A stretch of DNA of 64,000 bases from JAWPMV01 sp038527215 (GCA_038527215.1 JBCBGC010000004.1:81565-145564), one strand, 5' to 3'; positions 26,207 through 35,995 are shown, numbered from the stretch's first letter. Program-made: numbers and translations. The notes: generated by a model from the sequence alone, not told the origin.

Positions 26207-29125
26207 ATGAGGCCCACTGCTACACTCAATCCAGTTTGTAAATACCTCCTTTTGGCATTGCTATGGTTCATCCCAGCAGGGTGGGGAGGAGGTATGTGGG
26301 CACAAACAAGCAACCTGGGCTTACCCTTGGTGCAGTCTTTTCCGAGAGAGGTGTATGGAGCGGCGGCGGTGATTGGAGATATCATTCAGGATGTCCAGGG
26401 CCGTATGTACTTCGCCAATCCTGATGGTATGTTGAGCTACGATGGCAGTAGCTGGGAGGTATACCCCCTGCCCAATCGAACGATCCTTCGGTCATTGGCC
26501 CTGGCCCAGGATGGGACGATCTATGCCGGAGGGCAAAATGAAGTGGGGAGATTCGTACCAGATCAGCAAGGCGAATGGGTGTTTGAATCCCTTAAAGATA
26601 GAATTCCCGCTGAGGATCAGAGCTTCGAAGATGTTTGGGATATGGCGATGGTGGGAGACAGCCTATATTTTCGGGCTTCCGAAAAGATCTTTTGTCTCTC
26701 CGGAGATAAGCAGGCCCGGATTCTCGCGGACGTCCCTTACTACCATCTGGGCAAAGTAGGAGAGGATGTTTGGATTCAGGATTTGGGAAATGGTACCTTT
26801 TCCTCTCCCAGTAGCCCCTTAAAGCCTTCTTTTAGCAAAACCTCTTTGGCAGGAAAAATGGCTACCAGCCTGGCCGAGTGGCAAGGAGGGATGTTGATAG
26901 GTACAGAAAGGGATGGCTTGTATTATTGGAAAAATGACACCGTCCAGGCTTTTTCTGCGGCCATTCAGGACTTTCTCAAAGAAAGCGGCATTACTGCCCT
27001 GGCCCGGATTGATTCACACACCTTTGCCGTAGGGACCAATTTCAACGGCATCGTAATTCTGCATGAATCGGGCAAAATTCTATACCATTTCAACCTGCGT
27101 AACGGATTGATCCGGAACAAGGTCATGTGTCTCTTTGTAGACCCTAACCGGAATCTTTGGGTTGGCCTTGAAAATGGCATTAACTACCTGCACCTGAATT
27201 CCCCTTTCACTTTCCTATATCCTGGATTTGAATCTGGAGGAACAGGGTTTACCAGTCGGGTATTCGAAGATCGGCTTTTTTTGGGGACGGGAGACGGGCT
27301 TTACGCCCTACCCTGGCAGGAATATTACGACCCTCTTGAAGTGGGGCCTCAGTTCGAGCTAATCTCCGGCAGTAAGGGGCAGACCTGGGGATTGGATGAG
27401 GTGGAAAATACTCTTATTCTGGGACATAATCGGGGTTCATTTTTAATTGGGGCTGGGGCTAACCAGGCTGAGAATTTCTGGGGGACCAGAGGGGCCTGGA
27501 CTTTTGATCAGGTAGAGGGACGGGATAATTTATTTGTGGCAGGAACCTATACAGGCCTGTATTTTTTCAACAAGCAGGGTAGCCAGTTTGTCCTTTTGGG
27601 ACATCTTGATGGGTTTAATGAATCCAGCCGCTTTGTAGAGCAGGATGATAAGGGGAACCTGTGGATTGCCCACCCTTATAAAGGCATCTATCGCGTACCC
27701 CTGGCCGAAGAGGTGTTAGCCTCACCGATCATCCATTACGGAGAGACGGAAGGCTTAAGTTCCGACCTGCAAAACCACCTTTTTCGATTGAAAGACGAGA
27801 TTGTCTTTTGCAGCGAAACGGGCGTTTTCTTATTTGATTATGCGCGTGATCGCTTCTTGCCCTTCGACCGCTTTAATGACATTTTTGGACTAGAAAATAA
27901 GGTAAGGAGGCTTTCTCAGATGCCCAATGGAGATATCTGGTACATCACGGAAAATGATTGTGGGGTGCTCAAGGTCAAGGATTTAGGGGTGGATAAGACG
28001 ATTGAAAGGTACCGCTATCCAGAATTGCTCGGCTTCCTTAACAAAGGATATGATCAGATATATGGATATACAGATGATCATGTTTTTATTACGACCGATC
28101 ATGGGTTTATCCATTATTTTGACCCCTGGAAGGATCGGGTGGATACGAATTTTCAGGTGGTGATTTCAGCTGTAATCAGTCATGGCGCGCATGATAGCCT
28201 GATATTTCGAGGCAGATTTTACCAGGGAGAGCAGGTGAAAAATGTGCCCCCTACAGAGGCGGGCTTAAGTTTTCTCCATTACCAAAATGCCTTTGAGTTT
28301 CAATACGCTGCCACGGCCTATTCAGCTACCTATGCTAAAGAATATCGGTATCGCCTCTTAGGGGCTGAGAAACGCTGGTCAGCCTGGACCACGCAGACCC
28401 GGAAGGAATATACCAACCTTTCGCCAGGGTCTTATCAATTTGAGGTACAGGCCCGGTTGAAGGGGGAGGTGATGAGCCAGGCCGTTCACTATCCCTTTAC
28501 CATTGAATCGCCCTGGTATGCCACCGATTTAGCATTTGGCATTTATGCGATTTTGGTCTTTGGTTTACTTAGCGGGACCTCCTGGTTTTTGAGTCGGAAG
28601 TACACGGACCTAAAAGAAGAAACCCAGAAGGTCGTCACCCAATCGGAACAGGAAATCGGTAAGCTAAAGGAAGCCAATATGCAAGCGGAATTGGAGCATA
28701 AGCAGCGAGAACTCTTGTCTGCTACCCTTCATCTGGTGCAAAAAAATGAGACCCTGGAATCTATCAAAGGCCAACTGGTAGACATCATCAAACGCAGCAA
28801 AGAGCTTGAGGTAACCCGTAAGTTAAAAGCGCTGGTTCGCTTGCTGCAACAAGATGCCAGATTGGATAGTGGCTGGGAGCAGATCATGTCTCACTTTAAT
28901 GAAGTCCACAACCAATATTTTGACCGACTAAAAAAAGATTTTCCCCAGCTTACTCCCAAAGACCTGAAACTCTGTGCCTACCTGCGAATGAACCTTTCTA
29001 CCAAAGAAATGGCATCCCTTATGAATGTTACGGTGCGCGGAGTTGAGGCTAGCCGTTACCGTCTTCGCCGGAAATTGGAATTGGATAAAGAAGAAAATCT
29101 CACGGAATTTCTGATGAAATTTTAA
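26207..29125 (+). CDS. One-component membrane sensor: Reg_prop propeller, Y_Y_Y domain, coiled coil and LuxR-type HTH
   Basis: The product is 972 residues from the ATG at 26207; a start at 26177 would add ten residues. A signal peptide ends near MWAQTS. Residues of about 40-640 form a periplasmic two-bladed propeller sensor with Reg_prop repeats (ALAQDGTIYAGG, FVDPNRNLWVGLENG). A Y_Y_Y domain follows (YRYRLLGAEKRWSAWT ... NLSPGSYQFEVQAR), then one membrane helix (LAFGIYAILVFGLLSG), a coiled coil and a C-terminal HTH (LTPKDLKLCAYLRMNLSTKE, MNVTVRGVEASRYRLRRKL). There is no kinase or receiver. Such fused regulators sense glycans in Bacteroidota. It lies between a GH16 gene and a repeat-rich surface protein that it could control. 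Confidence 0.9.
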   Translation: MRPTATLNPVCKYLLLALLWFIPAGWGGGMWAQTSNLGLPLVQSFPREVYGAAAVIGDIIQDVQGRMYFANPDGMLSYDGSSWEVYPLPNRTILRSLALAQDGTIYAGGQNEVGRFVPDQQGEWVFESLKDRIPAEDQSFEDVWDMAMVGDSLYFRASEKIFCLSGDKQARILADVPYYHLGKVGEDVWIQDLGNGTFSSPSSPLKPSFSKTSLAGKMATSLAEWQGGMLIGTERDGLYYWKNDTVQAFSAAIQDFLKESGITALARIDSHTFAVGTNFNGIVILHESGKILYHFNLRNGLIRNKVMCLFVDPNRNLWVGLENGINYLHLNSPFTFLYPGFESGGTGFTSRVFEDRLFLGTGDGLYALPWQEYYDPLEVGPQFELISGSKGQTWGLDEVENTLILGHNRGSFLIGAGANQAENFWGTRGAWTFDQVEGRDNLFVAGTYTGLYFFNKQGSQFVLLGHLDGFNESSRFVEQDDKGNLWIAHPYKGIYRVPLAEEVLASPIIHYGETEGLSSDLQNHLFRLKDEIVFCSETGVFLFDYARDRFLPFDRFNDIFGLENKVRRLSQMPNGDIWYITENDCGVLKVKDLGVDKTIERYRYPELLGFLNKGYDQIYGYTDDHVFITTDHGFIHYFDPWKDRVDTNFQVVISAVISHGAHDSLIFRGRFYQGEQVKNVPPTEAGLSFLHYQNAFEFQYAATAYSATYAKEYRYRLLGAEKRWSAWTTQTRKEYTNLSPGSYQFEVQARLKGEVMSQAVHYPFTIESPWYATDLAFGIYAILVFGLLSGTSWFLSRKYTDLKEETQKVVTQSEQEIGKLKEANMQAELEHKQRELLSATLHLVQKNETLESIKGQLVDIIKRSKELEVTRKLKALVRLLQQDARLDSGWEQIMSHFNEVHNQYFDRLKKDFPQLTPKDLKLCAYLRMNLSTKEMASLMNVTVRGVEASRYRLRRKLELDKEENLTEFLMKF

Positions 29126-29168
29126 AGGTTGCCTATTCTTTCCTCTTTATTTCCACACATCATCCTCC

Positions 29169-29279
29169 TTTCTATATGAGTAGGTCATGAGAAAGTATTG
29201 ATGGGGTAAATCGCCCAATGGGGTCCATTTTGGCTATGTTTTGACGAATTTAAAAATTCGATTTTTTCTATATGAGTAG
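29169..29279 (+). repeat. Direct repeat TTTCTATATGAGTAG upstream of the repeat-protein gene
   Basis: TTTCTATATGAGTAG occurs at 29169-29183 and again at 29265-29279, exact over 15 bases and 96 bp apart. An AT-rich palindrome, CGAATTT (29245-29251) with AAATTCG (29254-29260), lies between them. The spacing and position 84-194 bp before the ATG at 29363 suit activator sites. The neighbouring Reg_prop/LuxR sensor is the natural candidate regulator. Confidence 0.6.
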
Positions 29280-29362
29280 TGAAGTAGTAGTGAGATTCGA
29301 CCTGCTGTGTCGTATTTTGATAATTGTCTTAATAAGGACTCTCGAACCTTAACCTTAACAAT

Positions 29363-32300
29363 ATGAATTTTTCTACTACTAGATTGCTTGCCAGATTTGG
29401 TTTGCTCTTTGCATTCCTGGGTCTGGCATTCAATTCTTATGGGCAGACCGCCAGTCTGCCTTTAACTTTTGAAGACACCACGGTCGCCTATGCCCCGGCG
29501 GGATTTGGTTCCAAAAGTTTTGCCGCTATTCCGACAGCGGTCATTGCCAACCCTGATCCTAGCGGCAACCCTTCTACCATGGTATGGAATATTACCAAGG
29601 AGGATAGTGCTCAGGTTTGGGCGGGGGCTTCTATTGATTTAGGAACTTCCATTGATCTCAGCACTGGACCAAACTTTAGCTTCATGGCGTGGTCTCCCAA
29701 AGCCGGAGCCACCATTCGCTTAAAGTTTGAAGACCTGAGTGATCCCGCCATTTTTGCGGAAGGAGATGCCAGCATCACCGCGGCTAACACCTGGGAAATG
29801 CTGACCATCGATATGTCCGTTCTTCCCGGATGGGACCCTACCAAGACCTATGGTAGAGTGGTGATCTTTCCTGACTTCGGGGTAATGGGTGGTACGACTT
29901 CTGCCGATTACTACTTCGACAATGTCATGAACACGCCAACGCCTATCAACCTTCCTTTGACCTTTGAGGACACCAGCGCAAGCTATGCGCCTGCTGGCTT
30001 TGGTTCTAAAACCTTTGGTGCGATTGCTACGGCTATCATCGCCAATCCTGATCCTAGTGGCAACGGTTCCGGATACGTTTGGAATATTACCAAAGAAGAT
30101 AGCGCACAAGTATGGGCCGGTGCTTCCATCGACCTGAGCAGCAACATCGACTTGTCTAATGGTCCTATGTTCAGCATCATGGCCTGGTCTCCAAAGGCAG
30201 GTGCCACGATCCGTCTGAAATTTGAAGATCTGGCGGACCCCGCCATTTTTGCCGAAGGCGATGCCAGCATCACGGCTGCCAATACCTGGGAAATGTTGAC
30301 CTTTGATATGTCAACCCTGCCAGGATGGGACCCAACTAAGAACTACGGTAGAGTGGTGATCTTCCCTGACTTTGGTGTCATGGGGGGCATGACTTCCGCC
30401 GACTACTATTTTGACGACGTGATGAACGCGGCTCCGATGGCTGCCCCTATCATGCTTCCCCTGACTTTTGAGGATACTGCCTTGAACTATGCGCCTGCAG
30501 GTTTTGGTTCTAAAACTTTTGCCGCTATTCCTACGGCCGTCATTGCTAACCCTGATCCAAATGGAAACCTCTCTGGATACGTTTGGAATATCACTAAAGC
30601 AGATAGTGCCCAGGTTTGGGCTGGTGCTTCCATTGATCTGGGTAGTAGCATCGACCTTTCAAATGGTCCTATGTTTAGCATCATGGCCTGGTCTCCTAAG
30701 GCAGGTGCGACGATTCGTCTGAAGTTTGAAGACCTGGCTGACCCCGCCATTTTTGCCGAAGGCGATGCCAGCATCACGGCTGCCAACACCTGGGAAATGT
30801 TGACCTTCGATATGTCAACCCTGCCCGGATGGGACCCTACCAAGAACTACGGTAGAGTGGTGATCTTCCCTGACTTTGGCGTCATGGGTGGCATGACTGC
30901 GGCTGACTACTATTTCGATGACGTGATGAACGCTGCACCGATGGCTGCACCTATCGAAATGCCATTGACTTTTGAAGATACTGCCTTGAACTATGCACCT
31001 GCAGGCTTTGGTTCCAAATCCTTTGGTGCGATAGCTACGGCCGTTATCGCCAACCCTGATCCAAATGGTAACGCTTCCGGCTACGTTTGGAACATCACCA
31101 AAGAAGATAGCGCACAAGTATGGGCCGGTGCTTCCATCGACCTGAGCAGCAATATTGACCTTTCTAATGGTCCTATGTTCAGCATCATGGCTTGGTCTCC
31201 AAAAGCGGGTGCTACGATTCGTCTGAAATTTGAAGATCTGGCTGACCCAGCCATTTTTGCCGAAGGCGATGCCAGCATCACTGCGGCCAATACCTGGGAA
31301 ATGCTGACCTTTGATATGTCAACCCTGCCAGGATGGGATCCTACTAAGAACTACGGTAGGGTGGTGATCTTCCCTGACTTTGGGGTCATGGGGGGCATGA
31401 CTTCCGCAGACTACTATTTCGATGACGTGATGAACGCGGCACCGATGGCTCCGCCTATCGAAATGCCATTGACTTTTGAAGATACAGCCTTGAACTATGC
31501 GCCTGCAGGCTTTGGTTCCAAATCCTTTGGTGCGATTGCTACCGCTATCATCGCCAACCCTGATCCAAATGGAAACGGTTCTGGTTACGTTTGGAACATC
31601 ACCAAAGAAGATAGCGCACAAGTATGGGCCGGTGCTTCTATCGACCTGACCAGCAGCATCGATCTGGCTAATGGTCCTATGTTTAGCGTGATGGCCTGGT
31701 CTCCTAAGGCAGGTGCCACGATTCGTCTGAAGTTTGAAGACCTGGCTGACCCCGCTATTTTTGCCGAAGGCGATGCCAGCATCACCGCTGCCAACACCTG
31801 GGAAATGTTGACCTTTGATATGTCAACCCTGCCCGGATGGGATCCTACCAAGAGCTACGGTAGAGTGGTGATCTTCCCTGACTTTGGCGTCATGGGCGGT
31901 ATGACTTCTGCCGACTACTATTTCGATGATGTGATGAACGCCGCGGCCATGGTAGATCCTATCGAAATGCCATTGACCTTTGAGGATACCGCAGTAGCAC
32001 ATAATCCTGTCGGTTTTGGTTCTTCTACCTTTGGTCCCATTCCTACCGCTGTGGTAGCTAATCCCGATCCGAATGGAAACGGTTCTGGCTACGTTTGGAA
32101 CATTACCAAAGAAGATAGTGCACAAGTATGGGCCGGTGCTTCCATCGACCTGACCAGCAGCATTGACCTGTCTAATGGTCCTATGTTTAGCGTGATGGCC
32201 TGGTCTCCGAAAGCTGGTGCGACCATTCGTCTGAAGTTTGAAGACCTGGGTGATCCCGCCATCTTTGCTGAAGGGGACGCTACCGTTTCGACGGCCAACA

Positions 32301-33796
32301 CCTGGGAAATGCTGACCTTTGACATGTCTACGCTGCCAGGCTGGGATCCTAACCATAGCTATGGAAAAGTGGTCATCTTCCCTGACTTCGGTGTAGATGG
32401 AGGCATGACTTCTACCGACTACTACTTCGATAACGTCATGAATGCTGCTGCTCCGATGGGACCAGAAATTCAGCTTCCGCTGACTTTCGAAGATACCATC
32501 ACTTACACGCTGTTTGGCTTTGGTGCGGCTGACTTTGGGCCTATCCCCACGGATATCATTGCCAATCCAGATTCTTCTGATGGAAACCCTAGCGACAGAG
32601 TTTGGAGCATTACTAAGACGGCTGAAGCACAGGTTTGGGCCGGAACTACTCTGCCATTGACCAGCGTCATCGACCTGAGCAGCGGACCTAAGTTCTCTGT
32701 GAACGTTTGGTCTCCCAAAGCGGGAGCAACGATCCGCCTGAAGTTAGAAGATACTACCTCTCCTCCTGATGGAAATGGTAACCCTACCATCATTGCTGAA
32801 GCTGACGCTACTGTGGCCAATGCCAGTACCTGGGAGGTACTTGAATTCGATATGACGCTCTTGAACGGCTGGGACCAGTCTAACAACTACAACCAGGTCA
32901 TCATCTTCCCTGATTATGGGGTCATGGGCGATACCGTAGATGTTACTTACTACTTTGACGACGTGAAAAAGATCGCCGGATCAGCTGGACCGATCATTGA
33001 AATGCCGTTGACTTTTGAAGACACTACCTTGTCTTACAATCCACAGGGATTTGGTGCCGCTGACTTTTCAGCTATTCCTACTGCCATTATTGACAACCCT
33101 GATCAGAGTGGAAACCCTTCTGACCGGGTATGGAATATCACTAAGACTGACGGGGCTCAGGTATGGGCCGGTGCTACGGTAAAACTGGGCAGCGATATTG
33201 ACTTGAACGCAGGAACTACCTTCTATGTAAATGTATGGTCTCCTCGTAGTGGCGTAACGATCATGCTGAAACTGGAAGATACTTCTTCTCCTCCGGATGG
33301 AAACGGCAACCCCTCTATCTTCTCTGAAGTTCAGGCTACCACTACCGTGGCCAACGCCTGGGAAACGCTCTCTTTCGATATGACGACCTTCGGTGGATTC
33401 GATATAAACCATGAGTATGATCAAGTGGTGATGTTCCCTGACTTTGGTCAGATTGGCGCCACCGGTGGCGAAGATTATTATTTCGACAACGTTAACAACG
33501 ACGGAAGTGTAGGGCTGGAAGACGATCTCTTCCAGGGACTGGAGTTCACGCTCTATCCCAACCCAACACAAAACCTGATCAACGTTCGCTTTGGTGTACC
33601 TGAAGCTGGCGAGGTCAGAATGAGTGTAAAAGATATGACCGGACGCAATGTCTTTGTAGGTTCTACAGAGCAAGCCTTTACCGGTACTTTCACTAAACAA
33701 TTTGACGTGAATGAGCTGCCTGCCGGCGCCTACCTCATCATGATGGAGTGGAACGGCACCGTAGTTCAGACCGCTAAGTTTGTGAAAAGGAATTAG
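29363..33796 (+). CDS. Eight-module repeat surface protein with T9SS sorting domain
   Basis: The product is 1477 residues: a signal peptide ending at NSYGQ, eight modules of about 165-175 residues, and a T9SS tail (LEFTLYPNPTQNLINV ... LPAGAYLIMMEWNG). Each module begins [LM]PLTFEDT, continues with NPDPxGN, W-NITK, AQVWAGA, a WSPKAGATIRLKFED strand and ends in VVIFPDFGVMGG ... DYYFD[DN]V. The pattern resembles jelly-roll modules of marine Bacteroidota proteins that occur with laminarinases, as I recall, so glycan binding is inferred. It follows the sensor gene and a GH16 gene. Modules 3, 4 and 5 are almost identical, while 7 and 8 diverge and insert an SPPDGNGNP loop. Confidence 0.9.
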   Translation: MNFSTTRLLARFGLLFAFLGLAFNSYGQTASLPLTFEDTTVAYAPAGFGSKSFAAIPTAVIANPDPSGNPSTMVWNITKEDSAQVWAGASIDLGTSIDLSTGPNFSFMAWSPKAGATIRLKFEDLSDPAIFAEGDASITAANTWEMLTIDMSVLPGWDPTKTYGRVVIFPDFGVMGGTTSADYYFDNVMNTPTPINLPLTFEDTSASYAPAGFGSKTFGAIATAIIANPDPSGNGSGYVWNITKEDSAQVWAGASIDLSSNIDLSNGPMFSIMAWSPKAGATIRLKFEDLADPAIFAEGDASITAANTWEMLTFDMSTLPGWDPTKNYGRVVIFPDFGVMGGMTSADYYFDDVMNAAPMAAPIMLPLTFEDTALNYAPAGFGSKTFAAIPTAVIANPDPNGNLSGYVWNITKADSAQVWAGASIDLGSSIDLSNGPMFSIMAWSPKAGATIRLKFEDLADPAIFAEGDASITAANTWEMLTFDMSTLPGWDPTKNYGRVVIFPDFGVMGGMTAADYYFDDVMNAAPMAAPIEMPLTFEDTALNYAPAGFGSKSFGAIATAVIANPDPNGNASGYVWNITKEDSAQVWAGASIDLSSNIDLSNGPMFSIMAWSPKAGATIRLKFEDLADPAIFAEGDASITAANTWEMLTFDMSTLPGWDPTKNYGRVVIFPDFGVMGGMTSADYYFDDVMNAAPMAPPIEMPLTFEDTALNYAPAGFGSKSFGAIATAIIANPDPNGNGSGYVWNITKEDSAQVWAGASIDLTSSIDLANGPMFSVMAWSPKAGATIRLKFEDLADPAIFAEGDASITAANTWEMLTFDMSTLPGWDPTKSYGRVVIFPDFGVMGGMTSADYYFDDVMNAAAMVDPIEMPLTFEDTAVAHNPVGFGSSTFGPIPTAVVANPDPNGNGSGYVWNITKEDSAQVWAGASIDLTSSIDLSNGPMFSVMAWSPKAGATIRLKFEDLGDPAIFAEGDATVSTANTWEMLTFDMSTLPGWDPNHSYGKVVIFPDFGVDGGMTSTDYYFDNVMNAAAPMGPEIQLPLTFEDTITYTLFGFGAADFGPIPTDIIANPDSSDGNPSDRVWSITKTAEAQVWAGTTLPLTSVIDLSSGPKFSVNVWSPKAGATIRLKLEDTTSPPDGNGNPTIIAEADATVANASTWEVLEFDMTLLNGWDQSNNYNQVIIFPDYGVMGDTVDVTYYFDDVKKIAGSAGPIIEMPLTFEDTTLSYNPQGFGAADFSAIPTAIIDNPDQSGNPSDRVWNITKTDGAQVWAGATVKLGSDIDLNAGTTFYVNVWSPRSGVTIMLKLEDTSSPPDGNGNPSIFSEVQATTTVANAWETLSFDMTTFGGFDINHEYDQVVMFPDFGQIGATGGEDYYFDNVNNDGSVGLEDDLFQGLEFTLYPNPTQNLINVRFGVPEAGEVRMSVKDMTGRNVFVGSTEQAFTGTFTKQFDVNELPAGAYLIMMEWNGTVVQTAKFVKRN
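29456..33500 (+). repeat. Tandem array of eight coding repeats of about 504 bp
   Basis: Units begin at 29456, 29951, 30455, 30959, 31463, 31967, 32474 and 33002. Spacings are 495, 504, 504, 504, 504, 507 and 528 bp. Units 2 to 6 share long identical DNA stretches, for example GAAGATAGCGCACAAGTATG in units 2, 4 and 5. Identity at the DNA level, not only in protein, points to recent duplication or gene conversion. Copy number may be unstable and could be misassembled from short reads. Confidence 0.9.
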
Positions 33797-33816
33797 TGTT
33801 TGAGGTTATGGATGAT

Positions 33817-33850
33817 AGAGGCTGTCCTTCTGGGCAGCCTCTTCTTTTTT
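33817..33850 (+). terminator. Rho-independent terminator after the repeat protein
   Basis: AGAGGCTG (33817-33824) pairs with CAGCCTCT (33835-33842), followed by TCTTTTTT. Confidence 0.85.
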
Positions 33851-33866
33851 GTCCCACGCTTTCCTG

Positions 33867-33906
33867 ATAGGCTGTATATTGAAGGAGATTAATCCTTCAA
33901 GCCTAT
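33867..33906 (+). promoter_or_regulatory. Two-tier inverted repeat enclosing the acylase start codon
   Basis: ATAGGCT (33867-33873) pairs with AGCCTAT (33900-33906), whose last bases are the first two of the ATG at 33905. Inside, TTGAAGGA (33879-33886) pairs with TCCTTCAA (33893-33900) across GATTAA. Together they form a hairpin with a 5-nt bulge that would hold the start codon. Confidence 0.6.
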
Positions 33907-35995
33907 GTATCGTTTCATCCTTTTCTTACTGCTCGCTTTCCTGGGAAAGCTTTCTGCTCAGTCTATTGCAGAAGACGTCCTGATTCGTAGAACCCAATAC
34001 GGTATACCTCACATCCTCGCCTCAGACTTGCGCGGAGTAGCCTTCGGATTGGCTTATGCTGAAATGGAGGACTACGGAAAAAGGGTAGTCATGCCGCTGA
34101 TCTCTGCGCGGGGAGAGCGGGCCAAAATAGAGGGCTACGAAGCCATAGATCAGGACTTCATTAACCAAATGGGGTATAAGCATGCTATCGCAGCCTATGC
34201 TTACCTCAGCCAGGATACCCGGGACATGATGGAAGGCTTTGCCGAGGGTGTCAATTTTTACCTGGAAAAACACCCGGAAGAAATGGCCGAATTCCAAGCT
34301 TGGCGATTCTCGGGATTTGATCTCCTGGCCGCCAATACCTTTGTCAGTACACCGCTGCAAGGCCGGGGATATAAAGAATATTTTATCCAAAAACAGGCGA
34401 TCAGGGACTCTCTCAGGGCTTTGGAAGAGGAAGGCTCAAATGCATGGGCTTTGGCGCCCAGCCGCACCCGGAGTGGGAAAGCTATCCTGGTGAGAAACCC
34501 TCACTTGCGCTGGTCTGCCGGCTACTATGAGGCCCAACTGACCGTACCCGGAAAGCTGAATTTCTATGGCGATTTCCGAATCGGGGGGCTTTTTGCCATC
34601 ATAGGCGGGTTTAACGATCGCCTGGGTTGGGCGACGACCAACAACCGCCCTGACCTGGATGAAGTTTACGCGTTGACAGCAGATAGTACCCAGGCGGACC
34701 ACGTCTGGTTGGACGGGGTAAGCGTCCCCCTGGAACGCTCTATCGTACAAGCAGAGTTTAAACACGGGAATGCCCTGGCCCTTGAAAGAAGAGAGTTTCT
34801 TTATTCTCCTATTGGTCCGGTGATTCACCGGGCTGAGGGCAAGGTTTACGTCCGCCGCCAGGCTGGGGACGGGGAATATCGGCGCGGGGAGCAATTTGTG
34901 CGCATGATGCTGGCCCGCAACCTTGAAGAGTGGAAGGAGGCCATGCGCATGCAGGCCATCACGGCTTCAAATTACACCTATGCAGATGCTGATGGCAACA
35001 TTTTTTATGTTTGGAACGCTGCTACGCCAGACTTACCCCTTCCTTCCGGAGGCGATTCACTGGCCGTGCCGGTCAGGCAGCTCAGGCAAGTGTGGCAATC
35101 CTATGTTCCCTTCGACCAATTACCCCAATTGGAGAATCCACCCGGAGGCTATCTACACAACGAAAACGATCCTTTTCACTATACCAACCTTGAGCAGATT
35201 TTACCTAAGGAAAACTATCCTGCCCATTTTCCGCAACCGCGCCTGCGTCAGCGGAGCCAGCATAGCCTGCAGCTCATTGCCAATCAGGATACGCTGAGTT
35301 TAGAGGAAGTGGTGAGGCGTAAGCATAGCATGCGGATGTTGGTCGCTGACCAAATGAAACCTGCTTTGCTTACTACGTTGAAAGGCGTGCGGCTGAGCCG
35401 AGCAGAAAAGCAGGCCTTCACCCATTTACAAACCTGGGACAACACTGTGGCGGCTGAGAGCAGGGGAGGCCTTTTGTTTGAGCAATGGTTGTTAAGCTAT
35501 CGGGAAAAAATAGGGCCCGGTGAACTCTTTGCCGTTCCTTGGGATGAAAAGCAACCTATGACTACGCCCAGCGGCCTGGCAGATTCGGAAAAAGCCGTGC
35601 AGGCTTTCCGGGAAGCCCTAATAACCCTCAAGGAAAAATACGGAACCTACGATCTCGCCTGGGGAGAGGTGCATCGACTGAGAAGGGGAGACTTGGATTT
35701 GGCGGTTGGCGGAGGGCCAGGGGGATACGGATGTTTCCGGGTGCTTTGGTTTACCGAGGAGGAAGACGGCAAAAGAGCCATCAGAGGAGGAGATGGTTGG
35801 CAGCTTGCCGTAGAATTTACCCAGCCTCCGCGTGCGTATTCTGTTCTGGCTTATGGGCAGAGTCCCGATCCTGCTTCTCCCCACCATACCGACCAGGCGG
35901 AAATGTTTGCTCGGAATGAGATGAAGCGCGTAGCCTTTACAGAAGACGATATTCAGGCTCAGTTACTGCGCTCTTATGAACCGGGTAAGGAGTAA
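33905..35995 (+). CDS. Penicillin-acylase-family Ntn hydrolase
   Basis: The product is 696 residues with a signal peptide ending at KLSAQS. It is a precursor of the penicillin amidase fold. The alpha part begins VLIRRTQYGIPHILA, followed by GLAYAEMEDYGKR. Autocatalytic cleavage should expose Ser178 in EEGSNAWALAPSRTRSGKAIL, the beta-subunit N terminus. LVRNPHLRW and ASNYTYADADGNIFYVWNA match the family, and GWATTNNRPDLDE carries the oxyanion region. Members hydrolyse amide bonds of N-acyl amino acids, aculeacin or acyl-homoserine lactones. The substrate is unknown, and the periplasmic location is inferred. It is a monocistronic gene. Confidence 0.9.
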   Translation: MYRFILFLLLAFLGKLSAQSIAEDVLIRRTQYGIPHILASDLRGVAFGLAYAEMEDYGKRVVMPLISARGERAKIEGYEAIDQDFINQMGYKHAIAAYAYLSQDTRDMMEGFAEGVNFYLEKHPEEMAEFQAWRFSGFDLLAANTFVSTPLQGRGYKEYFIQKQAIRDSLRALEEEGSNAWALAPSRTRSGKAILVRNPHLRWSAGYYEAQLTVPGKLNFYGDFRIGGLFAIIGGFNDRLGWATTNNRPDLDEVYALTADSTQADHVWLDGVSVPLERSIVQAEFKHGNALALERREFLYSPIGPVIHRAEGKVYVRRQAGDGEYRRGEQFVRMMLARNLEEWKEAMRMQAITASNYTYADADGNIFYVWNAATPDLPLPSGGDSLAVPVRQLRQVWQSYVPFDQLPQLENPPGGYLHNENDPFHYTNLEQILPKENYPAHFPQPRLRQRSQHSLQLIANQDTLSLEEVVRRKHSMRMLVADQMKPALLTTLKGVRLSRAEKQAFTHLQTWDNTVAAESRGGLLFEQWLLSYREKIGPGELFAVPWDEKQPMTTPSGLADSEKAVQAFREALITLKEKYGTYDLAWGEVHRLRRGDLDLAVGGGPGGYGCFRVLWFTEEEDGKRAIRGGDGWQLAVEFTQPPRAYSVLAYGQSPDPASPHHTDQAEMFARNEMKRVAFTEDDIQAQLLRSYEPGKE

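Noticed and set aside
29200..29220. Near-match to the two-component palindrome (CGCCCAATGGGG) before the repeat protein
   Set aside because: The centre spacing differs by one base and the outer bases do not match, so it was not counted as a third site.
31823..32356. Repeated minus-strand open frames in the eight-module array
   Set aside because: They recur once per unit because the sense DNA repeats; they are shadows, not a family of small proteins.
29456..33500. Possible CRISPR or satellite array
   Set aside because: Spacing is about 504 bp and in frame throughout one coding sequence, so it is a protein module repeat.
24975..33796. Complete polysaccharide utilisation locus
   Set aside because: No SusC/SusD-like gene is present in the window, so only a partial glucan-response locus is claimed.
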